Source: Rhizophagus clarus
Taxonomy: Eukaryota > Glomeromycota > Glomeromycetes > Glomerales > Glomeraceae
Length of the DNA stretch: 64,000 nucleotides
Reading direction: 5' to 3'
Assembly (NCBI GenBank): GCA_015698045.1
Contig: BLAL01000005.1
Span: 558,001 to 622,000 of the forward strand
The notes beneath the pieces are model-generated. The model was not told the DNA's origin. It saw nothing but the letters and a program-made list of their open reading frames with translations, and did no database searches. Positions within the stretch are counted from its first letter, which is position 1. Each line of letters starts with the position of its first letter. The position numbers and the translations under genes are program-made. This document shows, piece by piece, positions 22,115 to 34,507 of the stretch.

Positions 22115-25100
22115 ATGGATTATTTAAAAATAATAAGACTTTGGTTCGCTTTATTATTCATCTTATACACAGCTCTTGTAAGTGCCGATGAACATTCCCA
22201 TATGGTACGTGTTACCTCTTAGTAGTTATCTAACTCCATATTATAAAAGTAAATAATCTTATCTACTCTCAGTATGAAAAAGGTGAGGATATAATAATAT
22301 GGGTTGATACTGTAGGTCCACGTTCGAATCAACAAGAAACCTACGAGTATTTTCAGTTACCATATTGTAGGGGAATTCATGTTTCTGGTAAGTATAAAGC
22401 TGTTTTGCGAGGATTTATTAATATACTTATCATTAAAGCGATAATTTTTTTTTCTCGTAGAACACCATCATGAAACGTTAGGTGAAGCATTGTTAGGTAC
22501 GTACGATCAGAAACTTAAACCGAAAGGGTATTAAAAGCTGGAAAATGTTCAATTCATTTGTCACGGATCAGAGATAACTATATTTTTTCTGACTCTAGGT
22601 ATGGAACTGGTAAATTCCGGGATCGGCATGAAATTTCTGAGTGAGTATTTGTATCGGGACTGAGAAAGTGATTGATTTAGTTATAATTATGATATGTACG
22701 ATGGAGTCATCTATTATAATTTATACCGAGAGAAAAGATCTTATTATATGTCGTAAATAGATTAAAAGGAAGGTTGTAAAAGGAAACTGTCGATTTTAGA
22801 TATGTTGGAATCGTAAATTAAACAGAACCGATTTGTGCTTGTCTACTTCTTTCTTTCTTATTTCTTATTTAATTTTGTTAAAATTAATTTTATATATTAT
22901 GTTTATCAAGAATATTGGTCAATATTTAAATATTTTATAATAATGTTTATGTCTGATTACTTTTTATAGTAAACGAGAAAAATGCAACCATTTGTGAAAA
23001 GGAACTAACAGCAAAGGATGTAAATCTATTTCGATATGCTGTTGTTAATAACTATTGGTATCAAATGTTTCTTGGTAAGCGCATAATACAAACTTGATTG
23101 ATTTATTTATTTGTCTATTTTGGATACTCATAAATTTTCCTTTCTAGATGATCTGCCAATATGGGGTAAATTTTGCTGATGGTTTTTTACTTAAACAAAT
23201 CGTATATAGGAGTTTTTTTGAGATAATGTCTATTTATTATTATAGGATTTGTTGGTGAAGTTGATAATATTTCAGGCGATGTATTTTTGTACACGCATAG
23301 AGAATTTGAAGTGAAATACAATGACGATAAAGTATATCAATATTTTTTCAATATCACCATTCTTTTACTTTGTTATAGATATTTATTGTGTTATTTTAGA
23401 TTATTCAAGTGAAGCTTGAAAGCGGAAACCCTGTAAAATTACACTTTGAGACGCAGGATATTCCTGTACGATTTTCATATTCAGTTAATTGGGTTGCAAC
23501 TGATGATCCGTTTGATACGAGATTTGATAAACTCTTGGATACCGAATTTTTTGAACATAAGGTACTTGAAATTTTTATGTGTAAGTACTTAAGTTATGAA
23601 ATATATATTTTTTTTAAACTTGTCAAGGTAATTTATATAACTTATTTGAAAAATAGATCCATTGGTTTTCGATTTTCAATTCCTTTATTATGGTTATTAT
23701 TTTAGCAGGCTTTGTCAGTGTTATATTATTACGCATGTTAAAAAAAGACTATGCTAGATATGATAAGGAAGAGTCACTTGGAGATTTGGTAATTTATATA
23801 TTCTCTCCTTTTTTTCTTTTTATAAACCTTATTTAAACCATTTTCTTGTAGGATCATGACTTAGGTGATGAATATGGCTGGAAACAAGTTCATGGAGATG
23901 TGTTTCGTGCACCAAGATCGTTATTACTTTTCTCAGCATTAGTCGGAACTGGCCACCAATTAGTATGGCTAACGCTTGTAATCATTTTATATACAATCAT
24001 CGGAAATTTATACGCAGAGTGAATATCGACTCCAAACTTCAATTTGGATTGAACCGCTGTATGATAGATAACCTTTTGGGATAGGGATCTGAAAATTTAA
24101 TGAATAAATTTAACGATTAAATTATTAATAAAAAAATAATGAATTTTTTTTTTTATTATTTAATTTATCTAGACGCGCTACTATTTTGACCGCTTCAATC
24201 TTCTTTTATACATTAACGTCAGCAGTTGCTGGATATACAAGTGCAAGCACTTATCACGTGTATGGAGGTAAATTGAATCGAATATTATTGTTAATTAAAT
24301 AATAAAAAGACTAATAATTTGGGGACAACCCTATATTTATTATAGGTCGTGATTGGATAAAGAATGTTATAGTTACGGCTACTTTATGGCCTGGAACAAT
24401 CAGTGTAATCACTATAATAATCAATTCCATAGCTGTATATTATTCCAGCTCACGTGCAATTCCTTTCACAGTTATGGTATGCTAAACAATATGATTCCAT
24501 AATGCGTTTTATTATCAATTAACGTGCACGTTTGTTTGTTGTACTTAGTTGGCAATGTTTGCAATTTGGTCATTCCTCGTGTTTCCATTAACATTGCTTG
24601 GAGCAATTCTTTGTCGTAATTGGGCAAATCAACCAAGTTTTCCCTGTCGCGTTAATCCAATTCCTAGACCAATTCCTGAAAAAGTTTGGTAAATATCAGC
24701 ATTTATTATAAAATAATATTTATTAATTTAATATTAAAAAATGTTTATGAATATAGGTATGCCGAATCCCTTGTGGTTATTGTTCTCGGTGGAATCCTTC
24801 CTTTCGCATCGATTTTTATTGAGATTTATTTTATCTTCTCGTCATTTTGGGCATATAAGATTTATTATGTTTATGGATTTATGTTGTTTGTTTTCATAAT
24901 TCTTCTCATTGTAACGGCATGCGTTACCATAGTTAGCACATATATTTTACTCAATTCTGAGGACCATCGATGGTATGTTAATAGAATATACATGTATGCA
25001 TCTAGAAAAATGCTTAACAAATCTTTTTGATTATTTTATAAGGCACTGGATGAGTTTCTTGACTTGTGGATCTACTGCAGTATACGTTTATCTATATTCT

Positions 25101-25412
25101 ATATATTATTTTATTAACAGAACCAAGTAAGGTTTTAGAAGGGGTTCTTTGGATATTTATATATTTTTATTAATCACATTTTATTATTTATTAGAATGTA
25201 TGGTCTCTTTCAGACTTCATTTTATTTTGGAAATACTGCTATAGTATGTTTTGGATTATTTGTTATGTTAGGTAAATAATTTAATTCTTTAACCTTTTTT
25301 CGTTTTCTTAATGGTAAGATTTTAATTATTTAATATGAAAATAGGTACCGTCGGATATTTTGCGGCAAACAAATTTGTTAGAACAATTTATAAGAATGTT
25401 AAACTAGACTAG
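22115..25412 (+). CDS. Transmembrane 9 superfamily protein (nonaspanin/EMP70, TM9SF1-like)
   Basis: Seventeen exons splice to 587 residues with every phase matching: 22115-22204, 22273-22387, 22461-22496, 22599-22640, 22970-23074, 23148-23165, 23246-23331, 23400-23561, 23657-23788, 23852-24018, 24173-24267, 24346-24476, 24549-24688, 24757-24972, 25043-25126, 25195-25271, 25345-25412. It starts with a signal peptide ([16 protein letters not shown]). The lumenal domain shows [14 protein letters not shown] and LPYC, characteristic of the TM9SF1 branch. Then come a first membrane span ([20 protein letters not shown]), the cytosolic DYARYDKEE and HGDVFRAPR motifs and eight further hydrophobic spans. 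It ends in a basic/Asp tail (YKNVKLD). Nonaspanins sort membrane proteins in Golgi/endosomes and support adhesion and nutrient sensing. Exon 6 is only 18 bases. The start is the first ATG before the signal peptide. Confidence 0.92.
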
Positions 25413-25910
25413 TTAGAATCTTGCTACTTTTCTAGATGTTAACATAGGAAATATATATAGATATATATAGTGGTCTTAATAATATTATTTTCTATTACTA
25501 ATATTCATAACTGATAATAATTATAATTATTACCTATTCAAAGACAAGATGATTTATAGTTTATTCTTTAAAAAGAAATAATTATCTTTTTAAATTCCTT
25601 ATTTTATGTGAATAAAATTGATAACCTAAATCTGCAATTTATCTCTTAAAAGTAAAATAATTAAATCAGTCTTTCAGACTATTAAATACAAAAACAAAAA
25701 CAAAAATTAGTGACTTACCTATATAAAATTCATTCTATCCTACTATAAACCAACAATAAAACGAAATAAAATGAAAGTAAAATAAAATTGAAAAGTCTAA
25801 AACAAATAAAAATATTTTAGGTTCAGTAAAACATTATTGATTTAAATAATCAAGTATTTGTTATGTTCGTAATATTTGTGACTGATTTACAAAGAAAAAA
25901 ATAATAAATA
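25413..25910. other. Convergent 3' intergenic region
   Basis: This is AT-rich sequence between the 3' ends of the TM9SF gene (+) and VPS24 (-). No gene seen; it serves as 3' untranslated and termination region for both. Confidence 0.5.
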
Positions 25911-26933
25911 TTAAGATTTTAATGCATGTAATCTAGCTTGCATCTCATCTAATGCAGCAGGTTCTTCTTCCTCTTCCAATTCTGGGTTCTAATGAAAATA
26001 ACAAATTAAATCAATATTATAATTCAAAAAAGAAATTGTTATAAAACAGAATCTTACTTCTGATGGAACGGCACCAGCTTCACCAAGCAATCCTACAAAG
26101 AAAATTTTTAATTATTCTTTTCACGGTTTCTAAAGAATTGAGATAATAAATTTTTTCAATACCATTTGTAACTTCAAATAGAACTTTATTAACTTCTTCA
26201 TCAGCTTCTTCTTCAATATCACTATCTTCCATTAATTCGAAAGTATCTCCTATCATTTCATCGATAATACCAGCCTAATCACAATGATGTTAAAATCATT
26301 CTACTTTTTCGATAAAATAAAATAAAATATTACCTTTGTCATTTCCATTGATAATTCTTGCATTCCTTTTGATAATTCTGGTAGTCTAGCTAATCCATTA
26401 ACCATCTTCATTACTTCAGTACTTTTTTTTAATGTTCCGGATACTTTAAGAGTAGCTATTATACAAAAATGAATGTTAATAAACTACTTCTCATGATACT
26501 TACTTTCTTTTAAATACACTTACCTAATTGATTTTGTAGTTGCAAGTAGATAGAATTCAATTGTGCTTTACTAGTATATAATCTAGTTTTTTGACGTCTT
26601 GTTCTAATAAGTTCTTTAGCAAATAGTTTACAGGCTTTTGTATCCTTTTTTTTAGCATTTTGCTTTAATAAATTTGTTGTTTTTTTTTCTACTTCTTCAA
26701 AATCTCTTATTTGTCGTTCTAACGAACGTTGTTGCGTTCTTATTTCTCTTTGCCACTTCTTTACCTTACGTCAAAAAAAAAGTATGAGTTATTGTAATGC
26801 AAAAGAAGTAGTTGTTGCGACAACCAACAAAGGCTGACTGAACGAGATTTACCCAAAAAAGTAATTACTTTTGGATTATTACCATTTCATCTTGCGTAGG
26901 TTTTTTTCCGAAAAGCTTCTGTACAGATTCCAT
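25911..26933 (-). CDS. VPS24: ESCRT-III subunit Vps24/CHMP3
   Basis: Six exons (26933-26883, 26764-26524, 26455-26334, 26274-26163, 26092-26058, 25988-25911) splice in phase to 212 residues. The N-terminus MESVQKLFGKKPTQDEMVKK and the basic first helix (WQREIRTQQRSLERQIRDFE) are typical of Snf7-family proteins and of Vps24 in particular. The middle keeps the helical core (ACKLFAKELIRTRRQKTRLY). The acidic C-terminus ends with a MIM1-like helix (LDEMQARLHALKS) that would bind the MIT domain of Vps4. It works with Vps2 and Snf7 in membrane scission during multivesicular body formation. Length is normal for the family. It is convergent with the TM9SF gene, and nothing looks damaged. Confidence 0.95.
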
Positions 26934-29644
26934 TATATTTGTAGCAAGAAAGTAGTTCAAAAAATGAAGTTGGAGAAAATTAATCAAGTAGGTGCGCAGT
27001 ACAGTGATCTACATAAGAGCTGTAAATGCGTGTAAAAATGTATATGATTTTCCTGATTCTACAGCTTGATCTTTTAATTACACATTAAAACAAATATTCT
27101 TTCCCACAAAAAAAAATTATCTCAAAAGTGCCGAATTCAAAGAAATGAACAAAATATTTTTATATCTTTCGAAAAAAATATATATATATATTATATATAT
27201 ATTTTTCCACAAAAAACAGACTAGAAAGACAAAAAAAATCGTCGAATATCGAGTAACGTGTTATTGTTGAACATGATCGACTGGTGATCGATAATTGATA
27301 ATCAGAGTTCACTTTCTCAAACGTTACTCGTTGATTTTTTACAAATATATTATAGTATTTCGAGTGTGCGTTGCGTAATAGGAAACCGATTTCACCCGAA
27401 ACAGATCTTTGAAAGCAGCAGCAGTACCACTTCCACTTCTCACAATCCATAGACCGTCGCCTCGTCTCCAATATCAGCTCCTCAAGGGTCCCGGACTATA
27501 TTCTTATTGAAACAATTAAGTTGTGGAGGCCGAGGACAGAACTAGTTCTGTCTTAATGGCACAAGGCTTATTGTTCTTTCAATGACACTTCAATGGATGA
27601 ATGGGATTGCCTTAGGGTTAACATCGTATCTGAAATGAATATCGATTTAACTAACTTGCAGAACAGAAAAGAACCAAATAAAAAAAACCAAAAAATAAGT
27701 GCACCGAGCCAAAGTCAGATTTTAATGTGATCAATGCAAATACAAGTATATCGTAGTTTCTTCAGGAAACCTTGCATTGAGTGTGGATAGGCCGATGCTA
27801 GATAGTTCACAACATGTTAATGGGTAGTCACTGTAAATTATTAAGCATTTTTTTTTCGAGCCAAAAATTAGATACGTCTTTTATGGATAAGGTGCTTTAT
27901 TAAGTATTGGATTATACAATTTCAAATAGGCTAAATATCATTGCGAGAAAGGCAAATCCGTTTTTATTATGCCACGAACCACTCCATCTTTATGTTATTA
28001 CATTAAGTTCTTACTGATCATCCAAAAGACAATGTTATGAGTCAAAACGCAATTACAATTGGACAAGAATGGAAAGCTATACGTCTTCAATTTCGCCTTG
28101 GTATGAATGAATAGGGTTTTTGAGATAAAAATTGCGATTATATACGGAAATTCATATGCAAAACAAATATATTTAAAAGATGATGGCAAATTAATGATGA
28201 ATTCAAAGTTAAGATGTGAGAGAAAACTAAAATTTGTATGCCTATCGACTATGTGATAGTGATATTAATGGATAAAATCATATTGCGCGTCTCCATCTTT
28301 CTTTGGGTGCACCTATCTCGTATGCATTTGTTTAAGGTTTTAGTAAGCTCGTAGGTATGCACCCCAGTTGATTATGGAGCCAGTCATTTGATAGCACACG
28401 GAATCAGAGAAAGATTAAGCAATTGGGCCCATGCTAGATTTAGTTATTTGAAATATGACACGCAGTCGTTATATATAGAATTTTTGATTTAGAATTCGGA
28501 TTAATAGAGACAAATGATGCCCAATGGATTTTCCTGAGGGCATTTATTCTTACTATGTAAACATAATTGCTTATTTTGTTAATTGATTGACCATCTTTTA
28601 GTGAAAATAACAAGAACATAATTTTACACGGATAAACTGTTAATTCGATGCAGTTAGTATAACTTCTTTTTTATCTGAATATAACCTTTTTGATAACTAG
28701 ATAAGAAAATGATCGTATACTTTATGAATTGAAAAAAATATCAACCAATTTGGGTTTTTTTTTATCAACTTCAATAAAGGGATGTTAGAACCATTTTTAT
28801 TAAAAAAGACATTATAGATGTAAAAATTGCTGTGTCAGTACAGTGACGAATTTGTTTTTATCGCTGTCAACGTATGATAGCCATTTTCAATTTTTACTTA
28901 AGACAAAAACCAGCCAAATTTCTTTATTTTTTACAATTTCGGGATATATCGTAAACATTCATAGAACATTAATGAATGAATATCAAATATGGGAAAGTTT
29001 TTAAAATTTGGTTAGATCAAAAGCTTATGATTTACTGAATTCGGTATAAGCTTTTTAAAAACAAAGCCCCAATTCACCTTCGGATGTCTTACAGGGAATC
29101 ACATTAAATATTTCGGAGAATTCATAATTAAGAGTGCTATTCCGTTCCGTTCCGATTTAATAATGACAGTATTTATCCGTTCCGGCCCGTTCCGATATAG
29201 CTTTTTTTTCACATGGCGGACAATTACGGATAACACAACAGCCATACATTACATAAGCAACCCCCTCTCCGGAAAGTATTCAAAAAAAAAAAATATTGTC
29301 GATCAATTCTAAATTATTAAAGATGTGTGAGAAAAAAATCGGATGATAGACCAAAGTTGGGCGACAACTAAAATGTTCTTGTTTCAGAAGTTTTTAAAAT
29401 TAATCGATCGGTTTCTTCCAATGCCCGCCGAACTTTTCCGATAATCATACAATAGTTCATATAGTTTTTACTATTTATAGTAGGTATTTATATTATGATT
29501 ACCACATTATACTTGTCACTTGGTGACTAGTCGATATAATTCTAGTTTAAATAATTGTCGTTATCATTCGAATAACATCATTCGAATAACAACGGCGGTT
29601 TAGACAAATATCAACAAAATCGCCTAATCTTTTATTTTATAACC
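26934..29644. other. 2.7-kb gene-free stretch between VPS24 and PEPCK
   Basis: The first 200 bases include the VPS24 leader. From about 27240 to 29300 the base composition is less A+T-extreme than other intergenic DNA here, yet all frames are closed by stops. A 103-codon minus frame at 27160-27471 is Cys/aromatic-rich and unconvincing. Short coding-like runs (for example SQNAITIGQEWKAIRLQFRL near 28040) hint at decayed sequence I cannot identify. At 29140-29205, CCGTTCCGTTCCGATT and CCGTTCCGGCCCGTTCCGAT form a cluster of CCGTTCCG motifs about 450 bases upstream of PEPCK, a possible regulatory site. Confidence 0.45.
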
Positions 29645-31682
29645 ATGAATTCTTTACGCCGTCTTGCATATAAACATCAAGTTTCAACTCGACTTGTTAA
29701 TGCTTCCGCTTCAAAAAGATTTACTACAGCTAATTACTTAAAGTCTTACAATTTCAAAACCAATAATAATTTTAATAATTCTAATAATTTTAAGTCGATA
29801 AAAGTTAAAAATCATTCTTCCTATAGTTTATTAAAAGAACTTGCTTTAAAAAACACCGTCAGTAAACCTTTCTCTTCTAAAAGCACAATGCATCACACAA
29901 GAATCGAAGAAGAACTACATGAAAATGCTCATATTGACTATGACCGTGTAGATATTCAATGGAACCCTTCAGTTGCACAATTATATGAGGATGCTTTAAA
30001 ATATGAAGGTGGCTCTGCAATTTCTTCAACTGGAGCTCTGGTGACAGCGTCTGGCATTAAAACTGGTCGTTCTCCAAAAGATAAACGTATTGTTGACGAA
30101 CCTGGTTCAACTAATGATATCTGGGTTAGTATGGATTCCACCAAGAAATAATTTATTTAACATTTACGTCGATTTTTGTTAACGCGTTAAATATTGTGTA
30201 CTAATAAATATAATTAATAGTGGGGGCCCGTTAACACTAAGTTACCGGAACATGTTTTTCTTATCAATCGTGAACGTGCTGTTGATTATTTGAATACTCG
30301 TTCACGTATTTATGTTTTTGATGGTTTTGCCGGATGGGATCCGAAATATCGCATCAAGGTTCGTGTCGTTTCTGCTCGCGCCTACCACTCCCTGTTCATG
30401 CGAGATATGTTAATACGGCCTACTCCGCAAGAACTCGAAACTTACGGATCTCCCGATTTCACTATTTATAATGCTGGTGCTTTCCCAGCAAATCGTTACA
30501 CAACTGGCATGACTTCCACTACCTCAGTTTCCATAAATTTCCATATGAATGAAATGGTGATTCTTGGTACTGAATACGCTGGTGAAATGAAAAAGGGAGT
30601 GTAAGTAAAAAGAATATTTAATATCGTCATCACTGTGATTAAAAATTTTAATTTCCGTCTTCTCTTCTCCACTCAATAGTTTCACTGTAATGCATTACTT
30701 GATGCCTGTTAAACATAAAGTATTATCATTACATTCATCCGCAAATGAAGGTCCAGATGGTGACGTTTCAATTTTCTTTGGTCTTTCCGGTACCGGAAAG
30801 ACGACGCTTTCCGCTGATCCAAAACGTTTCTTGATCGGTGATGATGAGCATTGCTGGTCAGATGACGGTATCTTTAATATTGAAGGAGGTTGTTACGCCA
30901 AATGTATTAATTTATCCCCCGAAAAAGAGCCAGAAATTTTCAATGCCATCCGTTTTGGATCGGTCTTGGAAAATGTTGTCTATGATTCACATACCAGAGT
31001 CGTCAATTATGACGATTCTTCACTTACAGAAAATACTCGATGCGCTTATCCAATCGAATACATTCCGAACGCAAAAATACCATGCATTTCATCAGGTCAT
31101 CCAAAGAATATCATTTTATTGACGTGTGACGCCTACGGAATTCTTCCACCAGTATCAAAATTATCATCATCACAGGCTATGTATCATTTTATTTCTGGTT
31201 ACACCGCAAAGATTGCGGGCACCGAAGAAGGAGTAACAGAACCGGAGGCCACCTTCTCTGCATGTTTCGGACAACCTTTCCTTGTATTACATCCTTATCG
31301 ATATGCTAAAATGTTGGCGGATAAAATGGAACATCATAAAGCTGATGCTTGGTTAATTAATACGGGATGGAACGGTGGAGCTTATGGTGTTGGAGAGCGC
31401 ATTAAACTTAAGTACTCTCGAGCTATTATTGATGCTATTCATTCCGGTGAATTAGCTAGTACAGAATACGAAAATTATGATGTTTTTAATCTTCAAATTC
31501 CAAAATCATGTTCTGGAGTACCAACAGAAATTTTGAATCCTTCTAAAACTTGGAAGGGTTCTCAAGAATCTTTTACTAATACAAGAGATTCGTTAGCTAA
31601 GAGGTTTATTGAAAATTTCAAATTATACCAAGGACAAACCGATTCAGAAGTTGTCCATTCTGGTCCAGTTCTTTCACAATAA
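29645..31682 (+). CDS. PCK1: Phosphoenolpyruvate carboxykinase (ATP), with mitochondrial-like N-terminal extension
   Basis: Three exons (29645-30124, 30221-30600, 30680-31682) join in phase to 620 residues. The ATP-type enzyme turns oxaloacetate plus ATP into PEP, CO2 and ADP, the first committed step of gluconeogenesis. Diagnostic motifs: [14 protein letters not shown], the substrate-loop WWGPVN (created across the first intron), [10 protein letters not shown], the P-loop [16 protein letters not shown], the metal-binding [23 protein letters not shown] and [15 protein letters not shown]. Family members are usually about 530-550 residues. Here the first 80 or so are extra: Arg/Ser/Lys/Asn-rich and nearly free of acidic residues ([20 protein letters not shown]), like a mitochondrial presequence. 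Met82 (29888) begins the canonical part and could be an alternative cytosolic start. Confidence 0.95.
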
Positions 31683-32028
31683 CTTTCTCAAACATAAAAT
31701 AGATCAAAAATATAAATAGTATTATTTTTTAACCTCTTTTATACACTTTTTGGACACTAAATTAATTTTGTTTAGTAAATTTGTTAATTTAAATTGCTAT
31801 ATATATATATGTAATAAAAAAGAATTGAAAATGCAAAATTTCAATAAATCTTAAATTACCAGTTTGTAAGTATGACTTCTCTGCGCATGTCTTTAGTCTG
31901 CACTCGAGAAAAATAGGATATTCTCTTGCGCTCTAAATTAACATATTTATACTTTGTTTTCAGCATTGTCACGTGATAAGAAATTATTAACTATTTATTA
32001 CCAAAATCCGCAATGTTAGCGGATCATC
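31683..32028. other. Intergenic region between PEPCK and PPR gene
   Basis: It contains the PEPCK 3' untranslated region (AATAAA-like motifs near 31812 and 31843) and a less AT-rich 31860-31990 block upstream of the PPR start. No gene seen. Confidence 0.5.
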
Positions 32029-34419
32029 ATGTTGCTTTTCAATATGTTAAATTTGACATTAACAAAGTGGTCAAAAACAATACCCGCTCCAACAATTAAA
32101 ATAATGTTTACAAAAACTTTAAAAAACATGACTACTATTAAAGAAAATTCAGCAAAATTAAAAATTATCCAAAATTTAACGTCAAGTTCAAATTCTAGCG
32201 TACTATACTATTATGCGACATATTCTACTTTAACAGCAATTGGGAAAGAACAAGAAAAAAATGAAGAAAAAGTTCTTTTAGAAACGAACAATGAGAGGAA
32301 CACAAATATAGAAGAAAACGGGATAGATAGTTCATGGGCAGGTAATCATTCATCGGATGGATTAGTGATTAGGTTTAGAGAAGCAATTCAAGAAGGAAAT
32401 TTGAAGAAACTTATGATGGCACATCACGCATTAATAAAAGAACAAAAAGGTCGACAATGGCAAAGTCATCTAAAAAAATCGGATTATCAAGATGCAATAA
32501 GATTACTGTCTCGTTTTGCAAATTTCACACAAAAGGCAACTAATCCATCACCATCAACTCAAACTCTAGCCTCAACTACTTCGGTAATATATTCACTATT
32601 TAACGATATGAAAAAACAAGGTTACAAACCAGACACATCAACCTATAATAGACTAATATATATGAATTCACTCAAAGGCGATACAAAAGAATCAAGAAGA
32701 ATCTACGAAATGATGTTTGAAGATAAAATAAAGTGTACCTTATATACATTTAATTCGTTAATATTGTCATATCAATGGTCATTAGATATTGAAAGTGCAT
32801 TGAAAGTACTAGAGGAAATGAAATTGTATGGAATTAAACCTGATACTGTAACACTTAATTCTTTAATTGATATATATGTTAAGTTAGGTGATATTAATCA
32901 AGCCGAACGAATTTATGAGGAAATGAAGAGTAATTCTACAGCTAGAATGGGGAACAGTTTGGATAAATGTGATGTAATTGTAGATAAGTTTACTTTGGAT
33001 TGCTTATTGAGTGGATATTTATATTATGGGCATTTAAATAAAGCAAAAAATTTATTTAAAGATATTAAGGATAGTGGAATAGAATTGGATATCCATCTTT
33101 ATACGAAATTATTGAAAATTTATTGTTATGAACCTGGTAACTCTCAAAAAATCCTAAATTTATTCAGTCAAATTAAACAACATCAACAACAAGAAGGAAA
33201 TATGAAATATTTTGTTAATACTTTATTAGATTACTTGATTAAAGAAAAAGAGTTTTCTAATGCTGTAAGGGTGTATGAGGAATTAATGGATATTGGGTTT
33301 ATTCATGACGTAGTTACCTTAACTTCGATTATACCGGCTTATTATCATACTGGAAACGTTGACATTGCTTTTAAATTATTTAATGAAAAAATGAATTCTT
33401 TTCTATGCAGTCAAAAAATTTTTTCATTATTCTCAAACCTAGGAAAAAAACATTCAAAAAAGTTCTTAAAACAATTCGCTTCCTCTTCTAGTAAGCTTCA
33501 TAATTCACTGATCACTTATTTTTTAACCCAAGACGATATAACTAATGCATTGGAAATGTATTCACATCTCCTACAGCAAGGATACTTTTTAAATATTTTA
33601 AACATAACAATATTATGCAAAAAATTAATATTACAAGATAAAATTAATGAGGCATTACAAATATATTATCAATCAAAGGATCATAATATAATACTAGATC
33701 AGCGTGGCTACACCATATTAATAGATTCCTTTTCAAAAATGACATATATGTCCGAATCTCAACGTATATTTGCTGATATGAAAGAAAAAGGTATAAAACC
33801 AAATTCTTACACATATTCTTCATTAATTAGAGGATTAGGAAAAATTTATGATATACAAGGAGTAAAAACAATTCATCAATTAATTAGAATGGATTTAAAT
33901 CTCGATGAATTTGATATCGTCATATATAATTCTTTAATGGATGCTTATAATAGATGTGGTTATGGTTATGATGTATTACAATTATGGGATTCCTTAGTAA
34001 TATTTTCAAAAGAAAGTGATTTATTAGTTAATAATGCCACCGTATCGATTGTTTTGGATTCCTGTGGTTTTAATAAACAATTATTTAGATTAAATCAAAT
34101 TTGGTATGATTTAAAAAAGAGAAATTTTAACTTGAATCAAAACAATTATGCTTCCTACATCGAAGCTTTGGCTAGAAATCAAAAATTTAATGAGGCAAAA
34201 AAAGTTTTAATGTTTGAAATGATTGATGATGGTATACTACCTAATTCTAAGATGATTAGAACTTTATTAAGTTTTTTACATGATCATTCTAAAAATAGAG
34301 AACAATATGAAATTATTAATTGGGTCAGAACTAATTTTCCTTTTTTAGCTAAGGAATTAAATTTAGTTAATAAAAAAAGCAATGAAAATATAACTAAAAG
34401 TACATCAGAAAAAAATTAA
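32029..34419 (+). CDS. Pentatricopeptide repeat protein, probably mitochondrial (796 aa)
   Basis: This is a single intron-free frame. The N-terminus (MLLFNMLNLTLTKWSKTIPA, then many Lys/Thr and few acidic residues) fits a mitochondrial presequence. PPR units of 35 residues start near residue 185 and continue to the C-terminus. Examples are FNDMKKQGYKPDTSTYNRLI, LEEMKLYGIKPDTVTLNSLI and FADMKEKGIKPNSYTYSSLI, all with the usual xxGxxPDxxTYxxLI signature. PPR proteins bind single-stranded organellar RNA, one repeat per base, and act in its processing, stability or translation. The RNA target cannot be told from the sequence. Asn/Gln/Lys-rich linkers reflect the AT bias. A second PPR gene lies at 39975. 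Confidence 0.9.
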   Translation: MLLFNMLNLTLTKWSKTIPAPTIKIMFTKTLKNMTTIKENSAKLKIIQNLTSSSNSSVLYYYATYSTLTAIGKEQEKNEEKVLLETNNERNTNIEENGIDSSWAGNHSSDGLVIRFREAIQEGNLKKLMMAHHALIKEQKGRQWQSHLKKSDYQDAIRLLSRFANFTQKATNPSPSTQTLASTTSVIYSLFNDMKKQGYKPDTSTYNRLIYMNSLKGDTKESRRIYEMMFEDKIKCTLYTFNSLILSYQWSLDIESALKVLEEMKLYGIKPDTVTLNSLIDIYVKLGDINQAERIYEEMKSNSTARMGNSLDKCDVIVDKFTLDCLLSGYLYYGHLNKAKNLFKDIKDSGIELDIHLYTKLLKIYCYEPGNSQKILNLFSQIKQHQQQEGNMKYFVNTLLDYLIKEKEFSNAVRVYEELMDIGFIHDVVTLTSIIPAYYHTGNVDIAFKLFNEKMNSFLCSQKIFSLFSNLGKKHSKKFLKQFASSSSKLHNSLITYFLTQDDITNALEMYSHLLQQGYFLNILNITILCKKLILQDKINEALQIYYQSKDHNIILDQRGYTILIDSFSKMTYMSESQRIFADMKEKGIKPNSYTYSSLIRGLGKIYDIQGVKTIHQLIRMDLNLDEFDIVIYNSLMDAYNRCGYGYDVLQLWDSLVIFSKESDLLVNNATVSIVLDSCGFNKQLFRLNQIWYDLKKRNFNLNQNNYASYIEALARNQKFNEAKKVLMFEMIDDGILPNSKMIRTLLSFLHDHSKNREQYEIINWVRTNFPFLAKELNLVNKKSNENITKSTSEKN

Positions 34420-34507
34420 TTTTTATTGTACTATTAGAAAATACGGAAATTTTATTGATTTATTACATAACATGCAAGAATTACTTTTGTAAACTTTATA
34501 TATAAAA

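Noticed and set aside
27160-27471. 103-codon minus-strand frame
   Set aside because: Cys/aromatic-rich low-complexity end, no motif, no plausible splice extension; likely chance.
29140-29205. Exact yeast-type carbon-source-responsive element
   Set aside because: Checked against YCCRTTNRNCCG; the purine position does not match, so only a generic motif cluster is reported.
29956-30144. Minus-strand frame in PEPCK exon 1, and similar frames opposite the PPR genes and the E2 gene
   Set aside because: Antisense shadows of well-supported coding exons.
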